Shown piece by piece: positions 1 through 10,200 of a DNA stretch of 64,000 nt (positions within the stretch are counted from its first letter, which is position 1; each line of letters starts with the position of its first letter). Origin of the DNA: Ignelater luminosus (lineage: Eukaryota > Arthropoda > Insecta > Coleoptera > Elateridae). The stretch spans positions 162,646-226,645 of the forward strand of contig VTPC01000971.1 of the NCBI GenBank assembly GCA_011009095.1, read 5' to 3'. The notes under the pieces are model-generated. The model was not told the DNA's origin. It was given only the letters and a program-made list of their open reading frames with translations, and did no database searches. Made by a program: the position numbers and the translations under genes.

Positions 1-42
1 TTTGTCAATGGATTAAACAATGGTTAGTAATGCGAGCGACAT

Positions 43-288
43 TTAACCAAAATCTTTATATGCGTTGTCGAATAACAGCACATCTTGAGGTAAACACAGT
101 TTGAGACCTGTATGTTGAGATTTAACGCCTGTGTTATATTCGATTGCACCTGGACATTTATAGAAGTTTAACAAAAGCTTTCTATTGTTTTTTTGTAGCT
201 CTTCATTTTTTATGTGCCATTCAGCACCAATAGCTTGATTTGAAGGATTTGCAGTTTTTACTATGAGTTTTGTTACAAGTGCCCCATA
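43..288 (-). pseudogene. Unidentified 82-codon open frame without start codon
   Basis: On the minus strand a frame stays open from just after a TAA (ending near 289) to a TAA at 43-45. It has no ATG. The translation contains AIGAEWHIKNEELQ, KCPGAIEYNTG and CLPQDVLLFDNAYKDFG, with a mixed, protein-like composition rather than the Leu/Ile/Lys-rich look of chance frames in this AT-rich DNA. It could be a piece of a transposon protein or an exon; the stop codon is preceded by a possible but poor donor (G/GTTAAA). I do not recognise the family. Its neighbour is a mariner 800 bp away, with no evident link. The evidence for real coding is composition and length only, so confidence is low. Confidence 0.3.
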
Positions 289-1116
289 TTACACACGCGT
301 ACATCAATACTCAGATACAGTATTTTAACACACTCGCTTTTTGATGGTGACTTTTTAATCAGTAGCGAACAGCCAGATGAGCATAACGCAAACTTAGTTT
401 GTTGTTTATGTGAATACTTCACGTGAGTCGTCTTACAGCTTGATCTTTTAGGTTTCGTGAAATTTGATTATTAGCTATTGGTGGCGGATCTTCGGGTCTT
501 AGGAGAGTAAATATTTTTGTTTCATATCTACTGGGATTTGGGTTATGTTCCATTTACGAAAAAAAAAGATTGCAAAGTTGGTCATCAGTTGATTGCACTT
601 TTGAAGGTTCTTCTCGGAAATCGGTTTGTTTTGTAAATTTACTAATTCCATTGAGTGTTACTCTTTTGGACGCTTAATAAAGTGCATAATAGGCTACTAG
701 GACGGTAACTACTTATAATGTTTTTGCCTATTCCTAGTTTTAGAATCAGTATAATCTTTACATGTTTTCACGAATTTGGAAAATACCCAATAGCTAGGCC
801 AATGTTCAACATAACTGTCAGATTTATAAAGAGATTAGAAAGAAACCCTATCGCCATCGTCTTTGGAATAAGAAACGTAGGGCGTAAATTAAGATTGATG
901 TGCACTTGTTAATTGTCAAGGTCTTGTCAATTATTTAAAATTGCTTTTTTGATTTTAAGTTTTGTGTGATTTAAAAGAAAAAAAAATCTATTTATTAGAA
1001 GCTTATTTCCGTACTGGTCGATTAGAAGATGGAGAGTGATTATTTTCAAAGAATAACCTCAAAATTTGATAGTTAATATTGCCATTTATAGCTACAATAT
1101 TTCAAGCGGCGACGTA
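289..1116. other. Non-coding AT-rich DNA
   Basis: I see no gene, RNA or repeat structure here. A 64-codon plus-strand frame (718-912) has no recognisable motif. The mariner target dinucleotide TA is at 1115-1116. Confidence 0.6.
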
Positions 1117-2389
1117 CGAGGGTGGTCTGAAAAGTTTCCGACCTCAACGTGAAGATGGCAGCACTCGTACATAAAAGCTACTGAATTTCGTTGTTCATCT
1201 GTTGACAGTTACTCACCAAAGTTTCAGCCATTTTGGACGCGCAGTTTTTATGTAACAGTCGTTTGAGTGAGTTGATGTGAGTTTTTTTGTGAAAATGGAC
1301 AAAATCGAGTATCGAGCTGTCATTAAATATTTGTTTTTGAAAGGCAATACGCCTTCTCAAATAAAAGATGAGTTGGATTCTGTGTATGGGGACTCTGCAC
1401 CATCATTTACCACAGTGAAATTTTGGGCTGTTGAATTTAAACGTGGCCGTAAGAGCTTGGGAGACGATGAACGTTCGGGACGTCCAAAAACTGCAACTAC
1501 CGACGAAAATGGTGCTAGACGACCGCCGAATTAAAGTGAGAGAGAGAGCAGAGGTTATGAACATGTCGAAAGAACGTATTTGTCACATATTAAATCAACA
1601 TTTAGGCATGAGAAAGCTGTCCGCGCGTTGGGTGCCGCGTTTGCTCACGTTAGACCAAAAACGTGTTCGAATGAATATTTTCAACGCTCTTTTGGCGCAG
1701 TTTAGGCGAAATAAATCCGAGTTTTGGCGCCGATTAATTACTGTAGATGAAACTTGGATACACCATTATACGCCCGAAACAAAAATACAGTCCAAACAGT
1801 GGACTGCAAAGGGGGAACCGGCTCCAAAAAAAGCAAAAACTGTTTTTTCGGCTGGGAAAGTGATGGCGACTGTTTTTTGGGATAGTCATGGAGTTATTTT
1901 AATCGATTATCTTCAAAAAGGTAAAACCATTACAGGAGCATACTATGCATCATTACTTGACAAGCTGAAGGCAGAACTTGCGAAAAAATGGCCACATTCG
2001 CAGAAAAAGAAAATCCTGTTTCACCAAGACAACGCACCGTCTCACACCTCAGCGGTTGCCATGGCGAAAATCCACGAATTACGGTTTGAACTGCTTGACC
2101 ATCCGCCTTACTCACCAGATCTAGCCCCAAGCGACTTCTTTTTGTTCCCTCATCTAAGAATTGCGCTCGGAGGACAAAGATTTTCGTCAAATGAAGAGGC
2201 AATCACCTTCGTGAACAATTATTTTGCAGAGAAAAATGCCGAGTACTATTCGGACGGGTTACAGAGATGGGAGCATCGCTGGGAGAAGTGTGTAGAGTTA
2301 CAAGGAGACTATGTTGAAAAATAAAAAAAAATTTTTAGAAAAAATGTTTTGTATCTTTGTTAGGTCGGAAACTTTTCAGACCACCCTCG
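1117..2389 (+). mobile_element. mariner-family DNA transposon, nearly complete
   Basis: The element is 1273 bp, the usual size for mariner. Its ends are perfect 28-bp inverted repeats (1117-1144 and 2362-2389) that begin CGAGGGTGGTCTGAAAAG, and both are flanked by the target dinucleotide TA (1115-1116, 2390-2391). The inverted match continues three or four bases into the flanks (gacgTA on the left, TAcgtc on the right), so the empty target would have been the palindrome gacgTAcgtc. The single gene inside is a DD34D transposase broken by one deletion. The ends look intact, so the copy could probably still be mobilised by a related transposase; that is inference. It seems a young copy compared with the other elements here. 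Confidence 0.95.
1295..2324 (+). pseudogene. mariner transposase, frameshifted by a small deletion
   Basis: This cut-and-paste transposase would bind the terminal repeats and integrate at TA. The first segment starts at ATG 1295 (MDKIEYRAVIKYLFLKG) and carries the N-terminal helix-turn-helix part, with RGRKSLGDDERSGRPKTATT. It loses frame at about 1512. The rest reads in another frame from about 1509 to the stop at 2322-2324. Numbering residues from codon 1431, the WVPRLLT linker is at 67-73, and the catalytic triad is D106 (VDETW), D200 (HQDNAPSH) and D235 (YSPDLAPSD). The last two are separated by 34 residues, which defines mariner. All three acids are present. The junction reads TATTDEN then MVLDDRR, and the shift seems to come from a short deletion just before MVLDD. 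Apart from that one lesion the gene looks whole. Confidence 0.93.
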
Positions 2390-2447
2390 TACGTCTTTAA
2401 TTTTAAATAAGGTTTCTGTTTGATCGCTCTTTATTATACATTTAGGT

Positions 2448-2612
2448 TTAGTATAACGTCCTGGTGATCAAATCATGTCTAGGAGCTTTCTTATTGGGCA
2501 GTCGACTTATTTCACCGTTAATTTCTTGTAGAGAGGTTGTTTCTGTAGGTATGTCATCGTGGGCTGGCAAAATCGGATTAACTTCGTTTTCAATATGTTT
2601 ACTGAATTGAAA
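2448..2612 (-). pseudogene. LINE fragment: start of a Jockey-like reverse transcriptase
   Basis: One minus-strand frame of 54 codons and a stop reads FQFSKHIENEVNPILP, then TSLQEINGEISRLPNKKAP and RHDLIT. The block resembles the linker and first RT region of Jockey-type LINEs, where the usual motif is KKAPGxDLIT. Here the glycine is replaced by arginine. A stop lies directly upstream and another directly downstream. The fragment ends about 60 bp from the mariner and begins about 75 bp from the foldback MITE, so it is an older insertion boxed in by younger ones. The catalytic RT parts are absent. The same region is preserved in the minus-strand LINE near 56.9 kb (KRAPEYDLI), possibly from the same clade. 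Confidence 0.65.
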
Positions 2613-2686
2613 TTAACGACCTGACTATGAAAGTATTTTTGTAATCGTACATAAACGACATAGTAATGTATATATAACTAAATATA

Positions 2687-3138
2687 CAGGGTGATCATTT
2701 TAAGACTTCCCACCTTGAATAACTCTTTAATTAGTAAAATTATCAAAAATCGCTGAAACGCTTCGAGTTTGTTTTGGAGGGGGACATTTAATAACCTACT
2801 CTAGTCAGTTGGGGAACTGTTACTCTCCCCCCCAACCTCCCCCTCCCCAGAATTTTAAATGGCACTACCCCATGTGTGATATATCATTTTAAAGCGTATA
2901 AAATTTCCAATCTTTTACATCAAACAAAATTAAAATCGGCCCAGCCGTTCGTGAACTAAAGACAGAAACGTATTGATTAAATTACATTCATTTTTGGTTT
3001 TAATTCACGAACGACTGGGACGATTTTAATTTTATTTTATGTAATAGATTGAGAATGTTATACCCTTTAAAATGATTTTTCATAATTTTACTAATTAAAG
3101 AGTTATTCAAGGTGGGAAGTTTTAAAATTATCACCCTG
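2687..3138. mobile_element. Foldback MITE with TA flanks (452 bp)
   Basis: The ends are long inverted repeats: 2687-2751 pairs with about 3074-3138, starting CAGGGTGAT and containing CTTTAATTAGTAAAATTAT. TA flanks both sides (2685-2686 and 3139-3140). A second inner pair (about 2885-2965 with about 2997-3073; the core is AAAATTAAAATCG) makes almost the whole element a hairpin. Only 2752-2884, which has a C-rich run near 2826-2855, is unpaired. There is no coding capacity. The size, structure and TA target fit a non-autonomous element of the Tc1/mariner group. A second copy of its left 140 bp or so lies at 55397. Confidence 0.9.
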
Positions 3139-5358
3139 TATAAGTTTTTCTATTTATTAGTCTAACTTGTCATCTCACAAAGTTAACCTCAAAATTTATA
3201 GTAAATTAATTTCTGATCTTGCATAAACGATTACAAAAAAGTTTGTTCGATACATATGTGCGCTGTCGCTCTGCAAGCTCTCGACTTTTTTTGCCAAATT
3301 TCGGTCTCACATCTGAAATACGACGTGACAGCGTGCTTATATCGAAATAGTATACTATTTCCAGGTGATTGGCTAAGGGTTGGCTTTTGTCTGAGTCCTT
3401 TACGTATATGTTGCATTATTAAATTCTAATATGGAAGTAGTGTTTGGTTTTTGTGTGATTTGCTTTGTAGTTTTGAAGTATCATTGGGATTTATATCGGA
3501 AACTTTTTGTGGATTTGAGTTGATACGAAACTTTTCTAGTTGATAAAAAATTAGTATCGCTTGCTACTACTTAAGTTATTGGGGTAAAGACAAAAACAGA
3601 CTCGCATGAGCGGAGTAGTCCTTTTACAAAACCAGAATTCAGTCGATAAAGTGGTGACGGCCATTATTTACTTATTAGATTCTGGGTATAGCAATGATGT
3701 AACACTACTCGAACATTGTTTTGTACTTTCCACACAAATTATTTGTGTATTCTTCGTTATAGAAGTTTGATTCTTGTAGACAAACTATCATGCAACTGCG
3801 TACCTCCAACAGTTAAAAAAAAATGGGGAAAAATTATTCACATCTTTTTTTTTTACTAACCTCTACTCGGAGAAATGTGAAATAATAATAATGTACATAG
3901 TGAGCATGTTCGAGCCTTACGGTAACATCCAAGTATGTTAGGTTGCTTTCTAGATGGTCTTCCTCTCCCGAATATGGTAGAATATTTTCGAAGTATGTCC
4001 CGATGTGATATAAATACTATACTAAACAGCTGCAGTTAGGTTAGTGGAGTGTTTACGAAAATAATGGAACAGAAAGTCTGAAGATTAAAAAATAAATTTT
4101 AATCGATAGATTGAGAAAAGAATGAAATAGTTGGGTACACTAGAACATCCTTGCTTCTGCACACGTAGATATCGCACCTTAGGGATTAATGCTGTGCTTG
4201 GTGACCACGCACTACGCTGAGAATCAGTATAATGTCATAACATAGCGTCGTTGAAGTTGATTTTTCTGCGTCTCGGTTAAATGTTCACAAGATAAGTATT
4301 TAGGCTTGGTTTGTATCTTTGCATGCGGAGATTAAATGTAAAATGTAATTCGCATGCTATTTATACTTTCAATAACAGGAAATCTGAAATCCAGCGTTTC
4401 TGCTGAAATTTTTACTGTGGACAAATCGTCAGATGCGAACATGAACTAGTCTTTATCCACAAAATGGTATCCAATGTTACCCGCCTTTTCTCTACTTACT
4501 TTGCACTATAAAATTGCAAAAGGGCAACAGTTCTCTAGTTTAAAAATTCTTATAAATAGAGTAAGGCGAAAAATGGCGGTTTTCAAGTATACTGACATGA
4601 GCAAAACTCGGCAATCAAATTTGAACTGTTTAGTAGAATCACTCTTTTTTTAATTGGAATAATTCCATTTATAAATGAAGTTTCTGCAGATAACTTTTTG
4701 TTGTTGTTTATTTCAAAAAAAGTCACACATTAAGCTGATGTACCGTTTATAGAGGGTGAGACAATTGAGATTTAAAAATCTAACTTATTTAAAAGGTAGT
4801 TTAGTCATTGAACTGTGTTTGTTCTTGAAACTGCTACAAGAATTGGGTGACTGTATTTGTGGGATGTTCAAGAATTTATGTTATGATAAAAAGAATATTA
4901 ATAATACCAAAGATTTCAAATTTCTACAGACCCGTTATAGATACTAATGTGCCATAACTGAGCAGTATATGAGAAATTACACATTGCAAGAGGTGCAAAA
5001 ACTAACATTTACTAGCTGCAATGACTTAAACAAACGAAGCACTTAATATTGGAGTAGTTGAAAAGTTTCCAATTCACCACAATTACCAAATCGATTCCAG
5101 TCTTTGTCTGCGGATAGCACATTTTCAATAAAAGAATAAAAGAGAATAATCAAACAGGGCGTTTTCTCAACTGTAAAAACTGAAATAGCATTGAAAAGAT
5201 AAAAACGCATTGAAATTGTTTGTTTGATATTCAAGCTGATCATGTCTGAACATTTTCTTCAAAATGGTATTTGGAGAACTCGAACTATAGAAGAATACTG
5301 TTATAACTTCTAGTAAGTTCAATTTGATAAAAGTCTAGCTTAAACAAGCCGAATTTCC
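3139..5358. other. Non-coding AT-rich DNA, no supported gene
   Basis: I see short frames only (3231-3416 minus, 4756-4947 plus, 5043-5243 minus), none with a recognisable motif. The 5043-5243 stretch might hold a ruined C-terminal tail of the relic that follows, because it lies directly downstream on the same strand, but I cannot align it. Confidence 0.5.
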
Positions 5359-6834
5359 TTAAATCTTATTCATAGAACGCAAAGCATCTTTAATATTGTA
5401 GATTTTCCAGTCAGTACCCAGTTTGCGTACTAAACCAATCTTTGAGTACAACTCGTAATATTTTTCTGGGTTCTTTACTACACTGTGAGATCTGATCAGC
5501 TTTTCAACCCTGCCAAACACCCTATCAGCAGGCATATACGAATGACCTCTAACTGGAAAATACAATGTTATGTTCTTGATTATGGTGGTGCTTCGTTATG
5601 TAACCACGTCATAAGCATGTGCACGATATGACTATTCTTATTTTGTCCGGCTCAACCATCGGAAAAAAAATCGTTTTGTCGAGACATCTTCTGGAATATT
5701 TACGTGTCGCACAAAATCTAATAGTGCAGAGCCAATTTCAATACAACCTTGAGAGGCTTGATCTTCTTTCCATGTATAAAATACTGGACGACGAGTTATA
5801 ACATCGATTACGCAAAAAGCATTAAATGACAGCTGCTGGGCATAGAAGGTTTCACTGATAGGAACTCTAGGCAAGCCTTGCACTTGTTGCAAGTCAAAAC
5901 AGAAAGTAATTGCATTTTCTGGATTTTCATTCAGCAACTTGTAAAACTGCTTGGCTCGAAGCTTGCGAACGCGTAAGTTTGTCACTAGTTTCTGTTGTTC
6001 AGTTTTATCTTTGCTTATCGATATCTGATTTTGATGTCTTTCGCAAAAGCCACAGACATCCGTAGCAGGACTTCCAAACCCGATGTTAAAATCGTTCTTG
6101 AATAAACAGCTAAAGAACTTGTAATTCACCTTATACTCTTTGGTTACACTATCATTATAAAGTTTGTGTAAAGTAGTGATGTTCATTTCAGAAGATAAAT
6201 AAATTCGTCGTGATTTGGCACGACCATAGTGACTCTCTTGGCCTTTTAGAGTTGCAATAAACTTTCTAACCTTTCTTTTTGTCTACATAGTTTCTGGATT
6301 TCGTATCTCCTCCACGTTTTTCTGAAATGCCAGTCCCAGTTTTCATTTGCTTTGCAATTGTCTGGACCCTCTTTTGACTGACACTAAATATAGCTAGAAA
6401 CATTTTTTGGCACACTTCTAGTCTACAATGTTTTGTACATAGACTGTATTCTAGGAAAAACTGGTGATGTTTTTGAGTTTTTGTCGTGGAATTTTTATTG
6501 TAATACAGTGTGAAAGTAGAACATCTTGTTTTATTTTGTTAGGATGTTTAAAAAACTTTTCCCGGCAAAATTGGATATCGTCTACTTTCAGCAAGTTACA
6601 CTTAAATCGATTAGTATCTTTATGTTTACACGGAACTTTAAACATCTCCAGATTTGGATCATGGTTTCCATACCTAAACGTGAGTTCAAACTGCAGAGCA
6701 TTTCTTAACCTATAAAACTTATGGTCTTGCCTAATTTGTTTTTTTCGTTCCTTTGAAGTTGTATTGCGTTGCCTTTGACGACTACCACGATCTGAATCAC
6801 CAACTACGTGCTCAGTATCTATTACAGAAGATAT
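5359..6834 (-). pseudogene. Relic of an uncharacterised transposase-like protein family (element 1)
   Basis: Read on the minus strand, at least four frames join into one protein. An acidic/basic N-terminus (VVGDSDRGSRQRQRN) is followed by a cysteine-rich stretch (PCKHKDTNRFKC), all open from 6834 to 6451. Next come LCTKHCRLEVCQKMF with GISEKRGGDTKSRNY, then KGQESHYGRAKSRRIYL, then a CxxC (VCGFC). A candidate acidic core follows: AITFCFDLQQVQGLP, the second-acid block SDG-stop-AGQNKNSHIV where a Cys codon appears to be TGA, and the C-terminal PVRGHSYMPADRVFGRVEK. Breaks lie near 6450, 6270, 5650 and 5595. From memory, proteins of this shape are widespread in insect genomes, and the core resembles what domain databases call DUF7869; that name needs checking. 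The order of acidic motifs suggests an RNase H-like transposase (inference). It is clearly dead here. A cousin lies at 62.9-64.0 kb. Confidence 0.75.
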
Positions 6835-6970
6835 TTACATACGTACGTACATATGTAATTACCTCGACAATAAATTTACAGCGTAATCAACACTACAACA
6901 GTCTTGCCACAAATGAATATAACAGTAATATTAAGCATTTGCTACTATGGGCATATACGTAAGTTTATGC

Positions 6971-7248
6971 GAGATAAAACTCCCTTTGCAAGTTTTGCAA
7001 TATTTGAGTATATGTTTCATATGAGACAAAATGCTAAACGGTTGTCAACTATGATGATGGACTAAATACGTTTTGTTAGGGCAGGCGTGAGGGACAAAAA
7101 GCCATTTAAAAGTCCAGGAGGTTTTCTTAGTGCAGTTTATACGGGACAAAATATGTTTTGGAAGTCAAGATATGTCTAGCAAGATAGAAACGTAACATAA
7201 GAACAGTTTTTGCCGCAAAGTTAATTTTTTTAAAATGGACAAAATGCC
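6971..7248. repeat. Five spaced copies of a gggacaaaat-like motif
   Basis: Near-copies of gRgRcaaaat lie at about 6971 (gagataaaac), 7023 (gagacaaaat), 7091 (gggacaaaaa), 7144 (gggacaaaat) and 7237 (ggacaaaatg), spaced 50 to 95 bp apart. All have the same orientation. They lie directly upstream of the minus-strand relic at 5359-6834, where the promoter side and element end would be. They could be subterminal transposase-binding sites (inference). No matching array is visible on the downstream side. Confidence 0.55.
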
Positions 7249-10200
7249 TATTAGAAGTCTGCTCCTTATATATTCGTTGTGTTCTTCACTCATCGCACCG
7301 TGGTCATTTGAAGAGATCAAGACAATCAACATCTACCTTCAAACTAAGAATGTATGTGAATGTCGTTCGTCCCTGGAAAATTTAATGTATTTGTCATAAG
7401 AGAAATCTTGTGTAAACCAGTGCAGTGAATAGTTCCAGTATTACGGTAAATAATTCTACCCCTTTTAAAATTGTGTCTTGTGAAGAAGTTAACGTTGGCG
7501 CATCAAGCTCGTCAACTGCGAATGTTGTTTGCTAACGTACCTGTATTTCACTGTCTCGTCACCAGTTGCTTTGGATAAAAGTAACCTAAGATTCCTAATC
7601 TGTAACATCGCTTCACATTGGTGAAAAACCTTGTGATATTTGTTTACAGCAGTGAAAAGTGAAAAATGGTTCGTGCATGTTAAAGAATTTATTGTGGCCA
7701 TGTTTACCTCATGTTTACTTGTTTTACGTTTACTTTTATGTATTTACCTTTTTCGTTATATGTGTTTATATTAAAATGATTTTCAAGCAGTGTGAACCAG
7801 GACCGCTGTAATCTGTTCATTGTATCAATTTAATAGTATGCTAATAGATGTTATCAACTTATCTCTTGGTTTTCCTCTTGGTATTAGCATACACATAGAT
7901 GGTTTCAGTGATTTGCTGTTCCGGAGCCAAGGGACGTTGACCTTCACCTACCTACATAATGTCAGCTTAATTCCTCATTGGGAGTATAAGTATCTTAAGA
8001 AAATGCAGTACAATCTCGATTTTGTCTCCTTGTATAGCGTTCGAACCTGTGGTTCGACCTTGATGAGCATCTCGCCTACTGACCTAGATACTGAGATCAG
8101 CTGTAGGGTCTCCCTTTTGAAATGAGGTTACCGACTTTCTATTGCGTCTGGCACCCTCTCGATCCCGAAACCCATAAAGATTCTCGTATCAATACTACCG
8201 TTTATTGTCGGCTCTAGGCCTTCCTCGCCCACGACCGGTCTTCGACTGTCAAATGCTAGCATTACAGGTGGCATACCGATTTTATATATGGTTGCGTATA
8301 TCGATGGGCCACTAATCCCAGTTTTGCATGTAACATACTAAAGGCAATTTGATTGTCTTAGAATAAGTTACAATTAAATGCGTTGAAAAATGCCCACCAC
8401 CTATCGCTATACACACTTTATCTCGCCTACGTATACTGTTCAACAATATTAAGAAAACAAGCAATCTTAAGTTTTAATATTGTAGGACTTCTGAAATCTT
8501 GACTACCTGAAAACGACGTATCACATAAAAAACTACAAAAGTACTGTTTGCCCTTAAATTATCCGTATATGGATAAATGATTTGCATCGCATTTCCAAGT
8601 TTACTAAAAAGACAAATTTGACAGACCAATAACACATGGATTAAGATCTCGCAAGCAGTACCCTTCCACTCAAACAATCACATCGGAAGGAAATAGCAAT
8701 CAGAAATATGTAACAAAAGTAGAAAGAAAGAATTTTTATAAGAAAATTAGAAAAAATTGAAGTTTAAAATTAGAAACTAGCTTCAATAGATGAATACAGT
8801 TTTTACGAAAGAGATGTAAAAACAAACTTAAAAATCCCTGTTAAGTTAAGAGTTAAGTTAAGTTAAGAGTTAAGTTAAGTTAAAAGAATACCTATTTAAC
8901 GAAAATCAAAAAGGGTGGGCATTTACGATAAATTTGTTTCTCATAAACAATTCGACTGTCGAGTTTAATATTTGTTATTTTGGAAGGTCACTACTAGGTT
9001 TTCAAAATCCAATTAATACACATTCTAAATTTCTTTTTATTTTTATATGACAATAATTAATTTAAAAATCAAAAACTGTAGTACTCAATATGATGACGTA
9101 CTACCATTACAATCTTACATTTAGGAAAAACTATTAAGCCTAACGGATAGTACAGCTTACTGTCCATAATTACTTATTTATCATGCTATTTATCAGAATT
9201 ACAATTTTAAATTAGATGGTCTGAAAAAAAGGGAAACGCTAGGAATTAAAATCTTCTAGTTCGAACAACGTCAATCGTGAAACAGAATCGATAAAAGTGC
9301 AGTCAAACACAAACTAATAGGTTTGAAACCTATCAAGGTAAACCCCGCGAAATGAGTAGGTATTTTTATATCGAATCCTTTTAATTAAAACAAAACGTAC
9401 AACCCGCTAATCCAATTAATTCGAATCAGATAAATGTGTTACGGACACAGGAAAAAGTAGCGAGCTCGCACAAAGGAAATTCGATTAACGAAATCAAAAC
9501 ATCTGCTATATGAACATGTTTTATGTAAAGCTTGCGAGAGCTGACCAAACATTGCACAAAATGCACTACGGAGAATTCAATTTCGCTCTAAATTAATTCG
9601 GCGTTATTTTTTTTAGTGCGGTTTCCGATTGTTGTTTATTATAAAATTACAAGATAAAAGAGAAATGGTCATTAAAAGCGAAACAAACTTTGTTACAGTT
9701 CGGATGATTTCTTTTAGGAAAAAAAATAAACTTGAGAAACCGAAAAACAAGAGTTGTTTCCTAAAGTCTCATGTTCCACAACGTGTTATTTCATTTAGAT
9801 ACATTTTTACAAAGAGAGAACCTTGAAAGCTCTTGAAATATGGTCACGAACTTTTAGAAATTGCTACATTTCTTCACGCAATGCAGGAATTGGCCTAAAG
9901 AACTTGTAACGAATAACAGACTAAGATTAATGGGTTATCTGCGAGTTTAAACGCTTTCCTAATTTCGCATTTCGCTATTCGAAAACGCCGGAAATCTAAA
10001 AATGAGATATACATTTCAAGTAGAGTTTAACGAAAAACCTATTAAGAGAAAATAAATTAAGTGAGGTTTCGCGTTCTAATACCTGCCCGCGCCATAATTT
10101 CCAATAGTCAAAACCTACGTGCCTTCCTAAATCTCATTATATTACTTTAATCGGCAGTAAAATGAATTAGATAAGAGCATTAAAAATCACTGAAATTATA

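Noticed and set aside
718-912. 64-codon plus-strand frame near the left edge
   Set aside because: Ile/Phe/Arg-rich chance-like composition, no motif, no neighbour that would explain it.
1930-2202. 90-codon minus-strand frame inside the mariner
   Set aside because: It is the antisense shadow of the transposase catalytic region.
8841-8884. Possible internal telomere-like repeat
   Set aside because: The unit is TTAAG/AGTTA, not TTAGG; no TTAGG run is present.
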